A DNA stretch of 64,000 nt from Tipula vernalis (GCA_958295665.1 OY282560.1:271424177-271488176), one strand, 5' to 3'; numbered from the stretch's first letter, positions 46,715 through 57,882 are shown. Numbers and translations: made by a program. The notes: generated by a model not told the origin, from the letters alone.

Positions 46715-47494
46715 ATCAAATGTACTGCCGCCCATTTGAATCAAAAACTATATAAAATTTCATAAAGACGTCTCGTGAACATTTATATTCCAAAAAATAA
46801 AACAACAACAACAAAAAGTGTAAAATACAGTAAACCCGTAATCACTTTACTTTCTTACCTCTTCCAATCAGACTCTCTGTTATTCATCTCCCACTACCAT
46901 AAATTTGTTTTTGAGTTGCTTTGTTTTTGACTTTGCTTTTTTATAGAACTCAAAAAACAAATACAACAGAACAAAATTCGTATTTCTCACTACTTTTAGG
47001 CATCTCAACTCAAGCAGAGCGCTAGAGCGAAAGAGATGCCTTATATCCTCGCTGTTGATATCTGTTAACAAATAGAAATTCGAAAGGTAAGTTCTCTGGG
47101 TGGTCGGATTCCAAAGTTATTGATGCGTAAAGATTCCCTTCATAACACATTCACGTAAAAAACTAAAACAATAAAAGACATAGATTACTAGATACTTTCC
47201 AAAATGGTTGTGTTTGTATGTATATTGAAAGACGGTATTCTTGAGATGCCGGTAATGCGATTACATCCTATAATCGGTTTTCCTTATTTTTTATGTGTTT
47301 ATTTTTTTGTCTACAATTTGTATGTGTGAGTAGTACATACTTACAAAATGTGCGCTTGTTTACAACAAATAAATAAAATCATTACGCTAGATAGAGAATA
47401 AACGCTTCTTGGATAGTTTCCTTATTACTTTATGTTATTGGTTTTGGATTTTTAACCTTTATTTAACCTTTAACATGAATCAAAAAACAACATA
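46715..47494. other. AT-rich DNA, no gene seen
   Basis: No conserved coding pattern. Ends where the foldback-like element begins. Confidence 0.5.
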
Positions 47495-47639
47495 TTTCGG
47501 CTGGGTATGTAAAATTGTACATTCATATGTTTTATATGAAAATTAAGCTACTAAAATGGGTTTTCATTGCGCTAAGGGTTATTTGTTGTCCCAAACCAGG
47601 AATATACGTTTTATTATGAAACTTACTAAATGTGGCATT

Positions 47640-48400
47640 CTAAATTGACTTTTAAAGTTCTGGAAAATGGCTAAGTAGGATAGAACATGGTGATTTCTTA
47701 ACCGACTATAATGAAATTTGATATGTTCAATGAAAATGGGATTATATAATGATTTTTAGGTGATGTTCCGTAAGTGTTCTGGAAGTTCTGGATCGTGACC
47801 AATGAAGGAATTCGGTTATTTTTTAACCAATTATGATGAGATTCGACATGTACGATCTAAATGAAATCGTAAAATTATTTTTAGTTGAAGTTCTGAAATA
47901 TGGCCAAGTAGGATGGAACTAGCCCATATTTTTATAAGATGTTCTGGAATATAGCCTATTTGGGTGGATATCGGTTATTTCTCAACGGATTATGGTGAAA
48001 TTCGACATGTACGATGGAAATGGGATTTTAAAATGATATTTCGAAGTAGCTCTAGAATATGGCCAATTAGAAACGAACTCAATTAATTCTCAACCGATTT
48101 TGGCGAAATTCGACTTATGCGATGGAAATGGGATTCTAAAATGATATGTTGGCGAAGTTCTGAAATATGGCTTATTAGGGAGGAATTCGGTTAGTTTTAA
48201 ACCTATTATGGTGAAATTCGACATTTACGATGGAAATGGGTTTCTAATTGATGTGTAAAACAAGTTCTCCAATAAGGCCAATTGGAAAGGAACTCGGTTA
48301 TTTAAATTAAATCATATGATATCATAAAATAATTGTTAGATGAAGGTCTGAGATATGGCAAATTAAGATGGAACAATTAATCCTTTGCTATAATCTTTGG
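47640..48400. repeat. ~108-bp tandem repeat array, left arm
   Basis: The unit includes GTGAAATTCGACATGTACGA, TGGAAATGGGATTCTAAAAT, GAAGTTCTGGAATATGGCC and GGAACTCGGTTATTTCTCAA. Landmark copies fall near 47712, 47835, 47997, 48104 and 48213, giving 107-109 bp where intact. Confidence 0.85.
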
Positions 48401-49165
48401 GCAATTTTTTTCGAGTATGATTGCTGTTAGAGCGGCAAAATCGGCTCGTGTTTAAGCTGTATCCGGCTGGGTAGGTACATTTATCTTTTATGTTCTAAAA
48501 TTGCGACAAGTTTGTTTCTATAAAAGCAGAATAATTGATTCTCGTCATATCTCTACTCTAATAAATTTAAATTAAAAACAAGCTGTATGTGCTAAGCAAA
48601 GTGTTTCTAAAGGCCACATGTATTTATTGCAATGAAGCTGCCTAAATGTTTCCTTTCCGCCTGTACTAAAATGCATTAGATTTTTAACTTTAACTTTAAT
48701 TAATTATGTAAGTACAATAATTTTAAAACATTCTGTTTTGAGCTACTTATATCTCATTCACAATAGAGTGTGCAAAAGGTGGCCAATATTTTATATAGAA
48801 ATAATCTGCAAATAGCATCACAAATTGCTGTTTAGTGCTTCCTTTGAAAACCTTCACTCTTCTGTATACTTCTGTTAAGGCGTTTTTGGCATTAAAACCA
48901 ATGATTTAATTAAAAAATATGATTATTTATTTTAAAAATAATTTTTTGTACTAAAAAATAAAAAGAAACACAACAAGAACAACCTGACTCGAAAGTCGAA
49001 GCCACTTTTTTCTAATAAAATGAAATTAAGCATAGTAAACCACACAGTTAAAAAAATATTCCTTATAGGTCCAATGGAAGGTTGTATTACAAAATAATGC
49101 AAAGCTTGCTTTAATAAAGATTTTGATACAGTTTGCATTAATTTGTAATACAGCAATTACATTAA

Positions 49166-49320
49166 CCGTGCGATTCTGACGTACAGTCATAGAGGTCTTA
49201 ACTAAGAGATTTCTATTAGTTAAGAGATTTCTCTTACTTAAGACTATTTTGCGATTCTGTACGTTCTCTTAGTTATGAGATTCTCTTAAAAAATCTCTTA
49301 GCTAAGACATACGAAATAGG
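49166..49320. promoter_or_regulatory. Harbinger left subterminal TAAGAG cluster
   Basis: Repeated TAAGAGATTTCT / CTCTTAGTTA motifs in both orientations, plus a near-copy of the terminal repeat (GCGATTCTGTACG) at about 49250. Such subterminal repeats are likely binding sites for the element's transposase or Myb-like protein. This is inference from position and repetition. Confidence 0.55.
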
Positions 49321-49674
49321 TGGTCATGAGCATCACAAGTTTGACGTTTCTGGTAGTGTCGTTGTATAGCGAAATATTTTTGAAAAATAAATAATTTAAT
49401 AATTATTTATCTGAATAAATAAATAATCCGGTAAGTTCCACTATTTTACAATAATATTTAATTAATAAATTACGTACATATTTACTTATTTATATAATAT
49501 AAAATAAAACATTTTGTTGTTTATAATTTTCTTTCTAAAATTTGATTTTTTGTTTGCAAAATATTTTATTTTTAAGATAAATCAAATTACAATATGTATT
49601 ATTGCTTAAAATAAATATATAACGCTATCTAGTTGATAACAATATATTTTGAATTTCTAGTGAATTTTTTACAT

Positions 49675-51004
49675 ATGGATTTGTTGTTACAACTATTAAC
49701 GCTTTTACTAAGCGAGGAAGAGAGGTGGGTTTGTTTTTGCTTAGCTTGTTTATCAACAAGCATTTATTAACAATGTATATTAATTTTCAGGGTAAGTCGA
49801 AGACAACATCTCCGTTATTTACGGGATTCAACAAATCCTTTTGATGTTGACGAAAATATTTTTAAAGAATTTTTTCGACTTCCAAAGGCATTAGCAGTCG
49901 GATTAATCGACGAATTGGTGCAGCATAACACAGAGCCTTCAGATATTCCATTTGCGTTGCGGGTTAGTATTATTTCCGATATATTAAATCCGCAGAATAA
50001 TGTATTCATAATTTAATGTTTTAGGTGTTGTCAACTTTACATTTCCTGGGGCATGGTTCCTACCAAAGAAGTATCGCTTCGAATTACCTCCTTCCGATGA
50101 GTCAGTCGAGTATTTCCCGGAATATAAATTATATATGTCAACTAATGGTGTCAAAGATGTCAACACGAGTTAAATTTTGCGTAGACCAGGAAGAAAAAAA
50201 TGCAATTAAAGAAGGGTAAAATAAATTATAATAAAATGTACATATAATTTATCTATAGCATTATCATGTTATTATTACAGATTTTACACCAAGTTCGGCA
50301 TTAAAGATGTGATTGGTGCTATTGATTGCACGCACATCGGTATTGTAGCCACGCCGATACATGATCCTATTCGACCAGCTAGACTCTACATGAACAGAAA
50401 AGGGTACTACAGCATCAATGTGGAAGTGGTAATATAAACACACAAGAGTATAAAATTACTTTAATTAATGATATATTTTATCTCTTTTTTAGATTGTGGA
50501 TTCAAATCTTAAATTTCTTTCGGCTAACGCCAAATATCACGGCAGCGTCCATGATTCAGCAATTTGGCAAACAACACCGGCAAGAATCCATCTAATAAGA
50601 CAACACAATACCCGCAGATACAATTGGTTGATTGGAGATTGTGGTTATCCTTTGGAGCCCTGGCTGCTAACACCATTCCCTCAACCAGCCAGCAGACAAG
50701 AAGAAAAATTTAATGCTATCCAAATTAAGGCAAGAAACACAGCTGAACGAGCATTTGGTGTTGTTAAAAACAGATTTAGGTGCATGAACAAATGTCGAAC
50801 ACTACATTACTCACCGGAAATGCCGCATCAATAATTTATAGTTGCATTATTTTACATAACATGCTTCTTGATTACGGTGTCAATGAAGAGTTCGAAGATG
50901 AAATAATTTATGAAGAGGAAGATAGTGAAGTCGAACATAGTTCAGGTAACAATTATCTGTCAGAGGGTCGAAGAATGCGAAGCGAATACACCAACACATT
51001 ATAA
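49675..51004 (+). pseudogene. PIF/Harbinger DDE transposase, five exons, one frameshift
   Basis: Exons join in phase: 49675-49724, 49791-49962, 50025-50215, 50281-50428 and 50493-51004, with GT-AG introns of 62-66 bp. The product is a DDE_4-type nuclease of roughly 360 residues. Landmarks are DVIGAIDCTHIGI (first Asp), NAKYHGSVHDSAIW, WLIGDCGYPLEPWLLTP (second Asp), and NTAERAFGVVKNRFR (catalytic Glu). One A appears lost from the A-run at about 50817-50820: the frame ends shortly after RTLHYSPE, while the next frame continues with AASIIYSCIILHNMLLDYGV and an acidic tail to 51004. The loss follows the last catalytic residue, so only the C-terminal end is altered. It works with the Myb-like protein encoded opposite. 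Confidence 0.85.
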
Positions 51005-51138
51005 TTTATATAATTTTTGTTAATAAAAAATTAATTATATTTTATAACAAAATATTTATTATCTTTTATTATATATTATCATTATTATCACATTATTCAT
51101 TATAAATTCATTATTCACAACAAACAGCTAAATTCAAT

Positions 51139-52151
51139 TTATTTCTGTCTTATTTTATGAGTGCGTATTTTGTTCATTCCTATTTTTTTTTCAAATTGTT
51201 TGGCCAGGATGTACATGTTTTCTGCCATCCTAGTAATGGCATCCGCGTTTTGTTTGTTTATTGCCAGACGTCGTTCCGCCATTAATGTATCCTCCTTAGC
51301 ACGATTTTCCGCCAGTTTTCCAATTTTGTCAATGCAATCGGAAATGGCGGATGAAAACGTATTGGAATACTGCCGTTTTCGGGATGAAGGTGCAGCGGTC
51401 TGGGGTGTTACGTTGGAAGATGGTCCTGGCATCGGGATGACCACTGCTGATTCTATCGAGGGGTTGTCCACAGATACGCCAGATTCGACTACATAATTTG
51501 TCTCACTCGTTGGATTTGTGCTCTAAAAGAAATCCTGATAAATTCTTAATTAATATTAAAAATATTGCCGTCTTACTTTGAGAATTTTACAACAACAATG
51601 CCGGGTATTTTCATTCCGGAATGAATAGTTTCAAACCAAGCTTTTGCTGGTATAGAATTATAACAATAACTATTCCAGTGACCAAAGTAAGACGGCATAT
51701 ATGTCTTACTTCAAAGCCAATAATAGGTATCGCGTCATCTCCCCGAACTGAGACTATACCAAATAAATTTAGAGCTCTTTCTTCAAAAGCTGACAAGGAA
51801 GTCTTTGTTGTTTCACCGCCCCCTGTTACTAAAATCTCTTCCGTGATTTTGCGAGCCCGTGATTTTAGTTGGTATTTCCAGTGAGTAAGCGACTAAAAAA
51901 CAGTAAAATATGTCAAATACACATTTTTTAACAAAATAGCTTACCGTTTTCCAATCTTTCCCATTTTTTAGTGGCCCTTTTAGAAGATTTAATTTGGTAG
52001 CCAACTCTTCCCATTTTTGATCCAAGTAAAGGGTATTTTCTGGAGTATTTTTCCCCGCTTTAAATTGTGGGTTTTCCTCCAGAAAAAATAAATATGCTTC
52101 CAGTTGCTCCATCGTTGTTCGTTGACATCGTTTTTGGCGTATTTTTTCCAT
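51139..52151 (-). CDS. Harbinger Myb/SANT-like DNA-binding protein (three exons)
   Basis: Exons 52151-51945, 51892-51710 and 51522-51139 join in phase with GT-AG introns and no stop, giving about 257 residues. The N-terminal half is a Myb/SANT-type trihelix: LDQKWEELATKLNLLKGP, then DWKT joined to SLTHWKYQLKSRAR, as in zeste-like/Myb_DNA-bind_5 domains. A Ser/Pro/Thr-rich linker and a basic C-terminal helix (LAENRAKEDTLMAERRLAIN) follow. In this superfamily the second protein binds element DNA and helps nuclear import and targeting of the transposase. The second intron (51709-51523) is enlarged by the 132-bp element at 51566. Confidence 0.8.
51566..51697. mobile_element. 132-bp inverted-repeat element within a Harbinger intron
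   Basis: Perfect 15-bp terminal inverted repeats TGCCGTCTTACTTTG, flanked by TAT on both sides (51563-51565 and 51698-51700). Removing it leaves an intron of about 55 bp. Homologous to the longer element at 19480-22190. Confidence 0.75.
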
Positions 52152-52329
52152 CTAAATTACAAATATAATTATCAAAAAATATTTTAATACAAATCAAATT
52201 ACTTACTTTCGAAATAAAAATCACAACTTTATCAAGGAAAAATCTAAAAATACAATTTGACAGGTCTCCAAATTGCTTACCAAATATTTGGAGAGTTTTT
52301 AAGAGATATTTTAAGACACCAACCAACAG

Positions 52330-52423
52330 AATACCAATTAAGAGACTCTCTTAAAAAAAATCTCTTACCAAATTTTCTCTTAGCTGTGATACTCTTAACA
52401 GTCTTAACGTCAGAATCGCACGG
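52330..52423. promoter_or_regulatory. Harbinger right subterminal TAAGAG cluster
   Basis: ATTAAGAGACTCTCTTA, AATCTCTTACC, TTCTCTTAGC and ACTCTTAACAG lie just inside the terminal repeat, mirroring the left cluster. Confidence 0.55.
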
Positions 52424-53189
52424 TAAATTTTAGTGCAACATTAGAATGTTTACATGCTTTAGCAAGTTGTAAAAGAACCGTCAATCAGCTGCATAAAAAT
52501 TTATCAAAGACTGCATTAATAAAATATTCTACAGATATTAAATTTTCAAGCGACTTGGATTAAAAGTCCCGTAAGTTTAGCCATTTTTTTTTCTGGGGTT
52601 GGTCATTTGGTCTTTGTTTTTGGTGCCTTGAGGGTCGAAATCTCAGATAGCAGTTTACTTAAACCAAACATTCATCTTTCCATTAACGGCCTAGTTTACC
52701 TTATGGTCGCCTAAGGTAATAAATTATAAATTAAGAACTGAAAAGTTTACCTTAACGTAATAGACATTTTCGAATTTTAAAAACCCAAATATATTTTTTT
52801 GCCATTTAGCCGGTTTGATTTAGCGAATTTTATATCAGTAAAGCAAAACACGTGTATGAATTTATTGTTCATCTGTACATTTAAGTACGCTTGCTTTGAG
52901 TTTTATTAAAAATAACTTTTAAAACAAATGCTGCTTTAGAAATCTTTATAATTGCGTTAAAATTCATTTTAATGCAACCATTATTTTACAGTACATGAGT
53001 CCTAATGCAAGGCTTTCATTAAAAATTCAAGTTATTTTTCGTTATTTTATTTTAAATTTATTTTCTTTTTGTATATGATTATATGAAGGTACAATTGTAC
53101 CATTTTTTATAAGAGAAACTTGTTTTTTTAAAATTAAGTTCTAATAATCTACTTCAAAATTATAGAGATATGACGGGAATCGATCATTC
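52424..53189. other. inner right part of the foldback-like element
   Basis: AT-rich DNA without a gene, between the Harbinger insertion and the right arm. Its counterpart on the left (48560-49165) is likewise non-coding. Confidence 0.45.
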
Positions 53190-53399
53190 TAATTTTAGAT
53201 AAACAAAGTTGTCGCAATTTTAAAACACAACAGGTACAATGTACCTGACCAGCCGGATACAACTTAAACACAGTCGATCTTATCGCTCTGACAGCAATCA
53301 TACTCAAAAAGCATTAACCAAATTGAACTTCGTCCCGTAGATCATCTTGGTTGTTTGACCCTAATGGGTCATATTCCATAACTTCATCTAACAATCATT

Positions 53400-54140
53400 T
53401 TAGGATGCCGATTCCATCGTGCATGTCGAATTTCATCAAAAGGGTTTAAGAAAAACCCAAATTCCATCCCACTTGGCCGTATTCCTTAACTTCATCTAAA
53501 AATCATTTTAAGATCCCATTTCTACCTCACATGTCGAATTTCATCATACACATACTCGGTTAAGAAATAACCGAGTTCCTTCCTAATTTGCAATATTCCG
53601 GAGCTTGTTGAATCCGCTTTCCATCGTATATTCCGAATTCCGCCATAGTCTGTTGAGAACTAATCGGGTTCCTTCCTAAGTTGCAATATTCCAGAACATC
53701 ATCAAACAATCGTTTTAGAATCCCGCTTCCATGGTATATGTCGAATTTCACCGTAATCGGTTGAGAAATAACCGAGTTTCTTCCTAATAAGGCATATTTC
53801 AGAACTTCTCCTAAATATCATTTTAGAATCCCATTTTCATCTTAAATGTCAAATTTCATAATACTACGTTAAGAAATAACCAAGTTCCTTCCTGATTGGC
53901 CATATTACAGAACTTTCACCAAAATCGTTTGAGAACTAACTGAGCTCCTTCCTAATTGGACATATTCCAGAGGTCTTTCGAAATATCATTTTATTATATG
54001 TATATGGCATACCATATTCCAAAACTTCACCTAACAATCATTTAAGAATTTCACTTCCATAGTACATGTCGAATTTCATCATGATCGTTTAAGAAATAAC
54101 CAAAGTTTCATCCTATGTGGCAAAATTTCAGAATCTCATC
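53400..54140. repeat. ~108-bp tandem repeat array, right arm (inverted)
   Basis: Complement of the left array: ATGTCGAATTTCATC, GGTTGAGAAATAACCGAG, TCCTTCCTAATTGG and CATATTCCAGAACTTC recur. Landmarks near 53424, 53533, 53628, 53741, 53848 and 54066 give about 95-113 bp spacing with one unit degenerate. Confidence 0.85.
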
Positions 54141-54386
54141 TAAAAATCAGTTTAGAATCTCACGTTTAATCATACTGGGAAAAACACACAGCAATCCATT
54201 CAAATGGATCCATTCAGTATACATTCAAATGTATATTCCTGGCTTTCGACAATAAATAACGCAATGAATATCCATTGTCAGTTTCATAAATTCGCTTTAT
54301 TTTCATATAAACATATTGTGACGGTGACATCTAGTGTATATTAGAATAAGTAAAACTAATAGCTCAATGTTTTACTGTACTAAATA

Positions 54387-54505
54387 GAATTTTCCATGAT
54401 AAAAATTGTTACGTAATGTTTCTACGCTATTCCAACTGGAAAAGTCGTGAACTTTCGAGAAGCTTGGTTTGTGTATATAAAAAGGCGAACAAGATCGAAT
54501 TGGAT
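54387..54505 (+). promoter_or_regulatory. heat-shock-type promoter module (HSE plus TATA)
   Basis: GAActTTCgaGAAgcTTG at 54449-54466 is an array of alternating inverted GAA/TTC units at two-base spacing, the binding pattern of heat shock factor. TATATAAAAAGG begins eight bases downstream (54474). A further two-unit GAAttTTC lies at 54387-54394. This spacing is like that of fly Hsp70-class promoters. Downstream is an A-rich, leader-like sequence with a repeated TATTTGG-A-GCGATAG motif (about 54511 and 54558), but no heat-shock protein frame follows. It may drive a non-coding RNA or be a relocated promoter fragment. Confidence 0.5.
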
Positions 54506-54931
54506 TATTAGTATTTGGAACGCGATAGTGTAAACTTGTAAGATTATGAGTAATATTTGGTAAGCGATAGAGTAAAGATTAAAAAGGAATTAAAAAGTGA
54601 ATTAAAAAGTGTTTTTGTGGAAATAAAAATTATACGTGAACAGTAAAATTTAAGAACTTACTTAATGTTTCCGAAACCAACCATCAATTTTTGTTAAACC
54701 AAGATTATATGGTTTCATGTTATATAAAGCTACATTCAGAAATCGATTACGGTCCACTCATCAACCGTAATGCTAAATTTAAGGTTTTTTCGCATCATAT
54801 CACTAAATATTGTTTCACTTCTTCTTTATTTCTTCGTAAAATTTCATAATAGATTCTTTGATAGTTATCTCACTTTTGGTCATTTGATATTTTTTTGATA
54901 AAACGTATCCTCGAACAGTTCGAACATTTAG

Positions 54932-55220
54932 CTAAAATTTCATTTCGCGTTTTAAATATTTCATCAAATTGCCTTGATTCCATGCTTTTTTCTGGGCTGA
55001 AACAGCTGTACCATTATTTTGTGACGTTGAATTTAAAGCGGCGTCTCGTTTTAGAAGATTTACAAATAGTAATGTCGTGTGTCTTAATGTGTGAAATGAT
55101 TTATCATGCCTTTTGTATTTCCCTCTTTTGAAGATATTGCGGTCCCACATTTATCACATGAAGCATTCTCATGCCCTACATTTTTTTTTTTAAACATTCC
55201 CAAACCGATTTACTCGACAT
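54932..55220 (-). pseudogene. hAT-type transposase, N-terminal BED zinc-finger fragment
   Basis: From an ATG at 55220 the frame gives MSSKSVWECLKKK, then (after a base shift in the A-run) NVGHENASCDKCGTAIS and NTKGMINHF. This is the BED pattern (aromatic start, CxxC, HxxxxH region) seen at the N-terminus of hAT transposases. After a shift near 55095 it continues as LRHTTLLFVNLLKRDAALN. The catalytic domain is absent, so this is a fragment. Confidence 0.55.
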
Positions 55221-55564
55221 TGTTTTATTTTTTAGGCATGAGATAGCAGAGACGCAACCACTTCAATAACAACGACAAGTTACACTTGCTACAGTTAGTA
55301 CAAGTTTAGATGACCGAATGGGAACATGATGATGGAACGAAATCTCGCCCTCCCCCCCCCCCCCCAGACAAGCGCCGATGGAAAAAATAGTAAAGAAAAA
55401 ATAATAATAATTGTTTGCAGCTTTTCAGAAAAAACTTGCGGCACCAAGAATGAAGTTTAATCCTAATTTCAGAAACAAAGCTATAACCAAACCAACTCTC
55501 TAAGAACAACAAGCTGTAAAAATCATATAATTTAATATTTGTGTTGTAACTAACTATCAACTAC
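55221..55564. other. no gene; poly-C run
   Basis: Contains an uninterrupted run of about 14 C at 55352-55365, unusual in such AT-rich DNA. Confidence 0.6.
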
Positions 55565-55783
55565 TTAGGTATCTGGAACCGGGTTGATTTCTTTGTTACT
55601 AACACACCTTTCCTTTCCCGCAATGTTGTTATTCATAAAAGGGTGTTCGGGTGGACCCGGTGCATCCGGGAAACTTGCCTTAAATAAATCATTAAAAATA
55701 ATTATTTTAATGTTAATCTGCAATTGAAATGAAATTTCAAGTGAATTGTGTGGGGGTGATTGATAAATCGTGGGGTTCAACAT
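55565..55783 (-). other. possible exon-like block, unrecognised
   Basis: The reverse-strand frame includes ASFPDAPGPPEHPFMNNNIA followed by GKER. It sits between an acceptor-like TTATTTAAG and a donor-like AAG|GTGTGT. The peptide is proline-rich and of mixed composition, unlike the flanks. It was not recognised and may be a host exon, a TE fragment or chance. Confidence 0.2.
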
Positions 55784-56592
55784 TCAGTGAAAAAAAAATT
55801 CATTACGTAAGTGGTTGATTGATTTCAGCAAAAAGAATGCGATTTGAAAACGAGATAGTAGATAGGGAAGAATTGATACATGTCAAAATAGGTAATGACG
55901 TTTATTATTATCTTAATTCTGCATATTCAAATTAAATATGTATCAAATTGATTTCTAAAAATGAAGATCTTCATACAGCTTTCTGTACTGAATGCATATC
56001 ACGCTCGATTGCACATCTATTTCACGCAGTATTGGTATTATATTTTATTTTACATGTAATTGATTGGAAAGAGAAAACGTTGCAAGGCATTGCCCCTTCC
56101 CTACACTTTTTTTTGTTTTCCATTCTTATCAAGAAATTAATCCTAATCCAACCAACATATTTTTGTTATGACAGAATCAAACAATTTGCTAAATCTTTGC
56201 AAAGAATGCCAACTATGTATGTTGTATGGAATGTATAGAAATGTTTCAAAATTAAATAGATACAAGTTTATAACTAAATTAACATTATTTTGATAATCGA
56301 TGCATTTATCAAATGAGCCAAGGCGGCACACCTTTTTAAACTAAAATCCCACTGCCGTTAATTCTAAGTGTAGCTCCTTTTAACAACTACACCATCATTT
56401 GAGCGTGAGTAGCTGCGAATAGATACAAGTACATGTGAATAATTTGCTCACCCAATGGAACACGCTTATTGAGTGATTGACATAGTTACCTTAGTGTAAA
56501 TGTTTCGACAGAAAACTTCGTTGTTATTTTTACAATGCACCTCATACGCATGGATAGCATACATACAGACAAAATATGTTTATCGACGTAAA
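55784..56592. other. AT-rich DNA, no gene seen
   Basis: Only short chance frames. No repeat recognised. Confidence 0.5.
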
Positions 56593-56743
56593 CACCCCTA
56601 TTATGATTCAAGAGTCGATCGACAATCGACACGACTCTGTATTGCCTTTTCGTTTTCTCATTTGATAAAAACAATACGAAAAAGGAAAAGGCAACACAGA
56701 GTCGTGTCGATTGTCGATCGAGTCGACAATCATAATAGGGGTG
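56593..56743. mobile_element. MITE, 151 bp
   Basis: Inverted ends of about 65 bp starting CACCCCTATTATGATT, containing TCGATCGACAATCGACACGA and ACTCTG-TTGCCTTTTC, with a few mismatches. No protein. The target duplication is not clear. Confidence 0.8.
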
Positions 56744-57829
56744 ATTATTTATAATATTATACGTCTATTATAAATAGGTTTGAGGAATTCTAGGATTGAG
56801 CATGACCATCTGAACAAGTAAAATGTGATTCGTGATCATTAAGCCAAATGTTGGCGAACTGCGTATCAAAATTTGTGGTGATTACCCAGATCCCTAACTC
56901 GAAAATATTACAAAATGCCAAAATGGCGGCTCATGCCAAATACATCTATAGTATAAAATATTATTTATAGATGCATATTTTTAAATTCGAAAACATTCTA
57001 ATAAATTATGAATATAATCGGAAATCACGTCCTTGATGAACCCTCTTCGTTCTTGCGATTCTCAACCATAAACTTGTTAAAGTGGGAAAGTTAAAGTCCA
57101 AAAAGTGGAAATACATATCCAAACGAAATATCGACAGAACCACACCAAAAAATATTTCCCTTTGTAAAAATTAAAACGAGATTTGCGGTTGAGTTTCAGA
57201 GCTTTCTAAAGTATAGAGCCATAATCATAATGACTTAATTTTTAGAAGCTTTTTTAGTAGCATAAGTTTTCACTGATATCCATAGGAATCCATAGTAGAA
57301 ATGATGTTTTTTAGCTTCAAGTTTTTCAATGAAAGAAACAAAAATGTATTTTTCTTTGAAAAATACAACAAAGTTGGCTCTGACTGATTAAAATAATACT
57401 TGGTAAATATATCTTTAGTTTTACTAGTGTACGTCAGATGTCTAAGATGTGTACAGCAAAATACCAAAAAAATTATTTAATCTTAAAATTATCATACGTT
57501 CCTACAATTTGTGAATTTGTTTTGCTTTTCCTACAATTTTTGAACTTGAAATTATCCAGTGATATCGACTTAATGACCATACGAATATAAGTAAGCCTTT
57601 ATTTCAATTTGACCAGAATGCTGTTGTTATGAATTTTTTTTTATATTTTGGTATAAACAAATCAATTATTACAGAAAATGAAAACGATTTACGTATTCAT
57701 ATATGTTGAAATTCAAACATTTATGAAAGTATTTCAGAAATCATAATTAAGAATCTGTAAAGTTTTGATTTCAAAATTTGTCTTAGGGAAAAAGTTATTT
57801 CCCAATGTTATGTCTGTTTTACAGTGAAA
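56744..57829. other. AT-rich DNA, no gene seen
   Basis: Nothing supported beyond short chance frames. Confidence 0.5.
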
Positions 57830-57882
57830 AGTTTGGTTTTTCCTCGTTCATATTTCCCTTATAAAAGCTTCGTTTTTTAGAC
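57830..57882. repeat. dispersed repeat, copy 1
   Basis: AGTTTGGTTTTTCCTCGTT, then TTCCCTTATAAAAGCTTCG and TTTTTTAGA. It recurs nearly unchanged at 60071. TTATAAAAGC is TATA-box-like. Confidence 0.7.

Larger units (their letters stand above)
49166..52423. mobile_element. complete PIF/Harbinger transposon, 3258 bp
   Basis: Exact inverted ends CCGTGCGATTCTGACG with TAA target duplications (49163-49165 and 52424-52426). Two genes point towards each other, a DDE transposase (forward) and a Myb/SANT-like protein (reverse), as in autonomous PIF/Harbinger elements. CTCTTA/TAAGAG motifs are concentrated in the first ~150 and last ~95 bp. The element is structurally complete, but the transposase carries a one-base deletion and an intron of the second gene holds a smaller inverted-repeat element. 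Confidence 0.95.
47495..54170. mobile_element. foldback-like element with satellite-bearing inverted arms
   Basis: The outer ~1 kb on each side are diverged inverted copies of each other. Inner landmarks of the left arm (GAGTATGATTGCTGT, GTTTAAG-TGTATCCGGCTGG, AAAATTGCGACAA, CGTCATATCTCTA at 48415-48560) occur as complements at 53170-53310. Outside them lie tandem ~108-bp repeats in opposite orientation. The structure resembles foldback/Galileo-type elements of flies, in which long arms carry tandem repeats. The central part is occupied by the Harbinger element at 49166, and no foldback transposase was found. The outer limits are approximate. Confidence 0.6.

Noticed and set aside
51161..51496. 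111-codon forward frame
   Set aside because: Antisense shadow of the last exon of the Harbinger Myb-like gene.
51611..51796. Continuation of the Myb-like frame through 51710 to a stop
   Set aside because: The frame past 51710 runs into the 132-bp inserted element. The GTAAGA donor there and the in-phase exon at 51522 make an intron more likely.
56500..56754. 84-codon forward frame
   Set aside because: It crosses the two arms of the CACCCC MITE, which makes it look partly repeated, and is not a gene.
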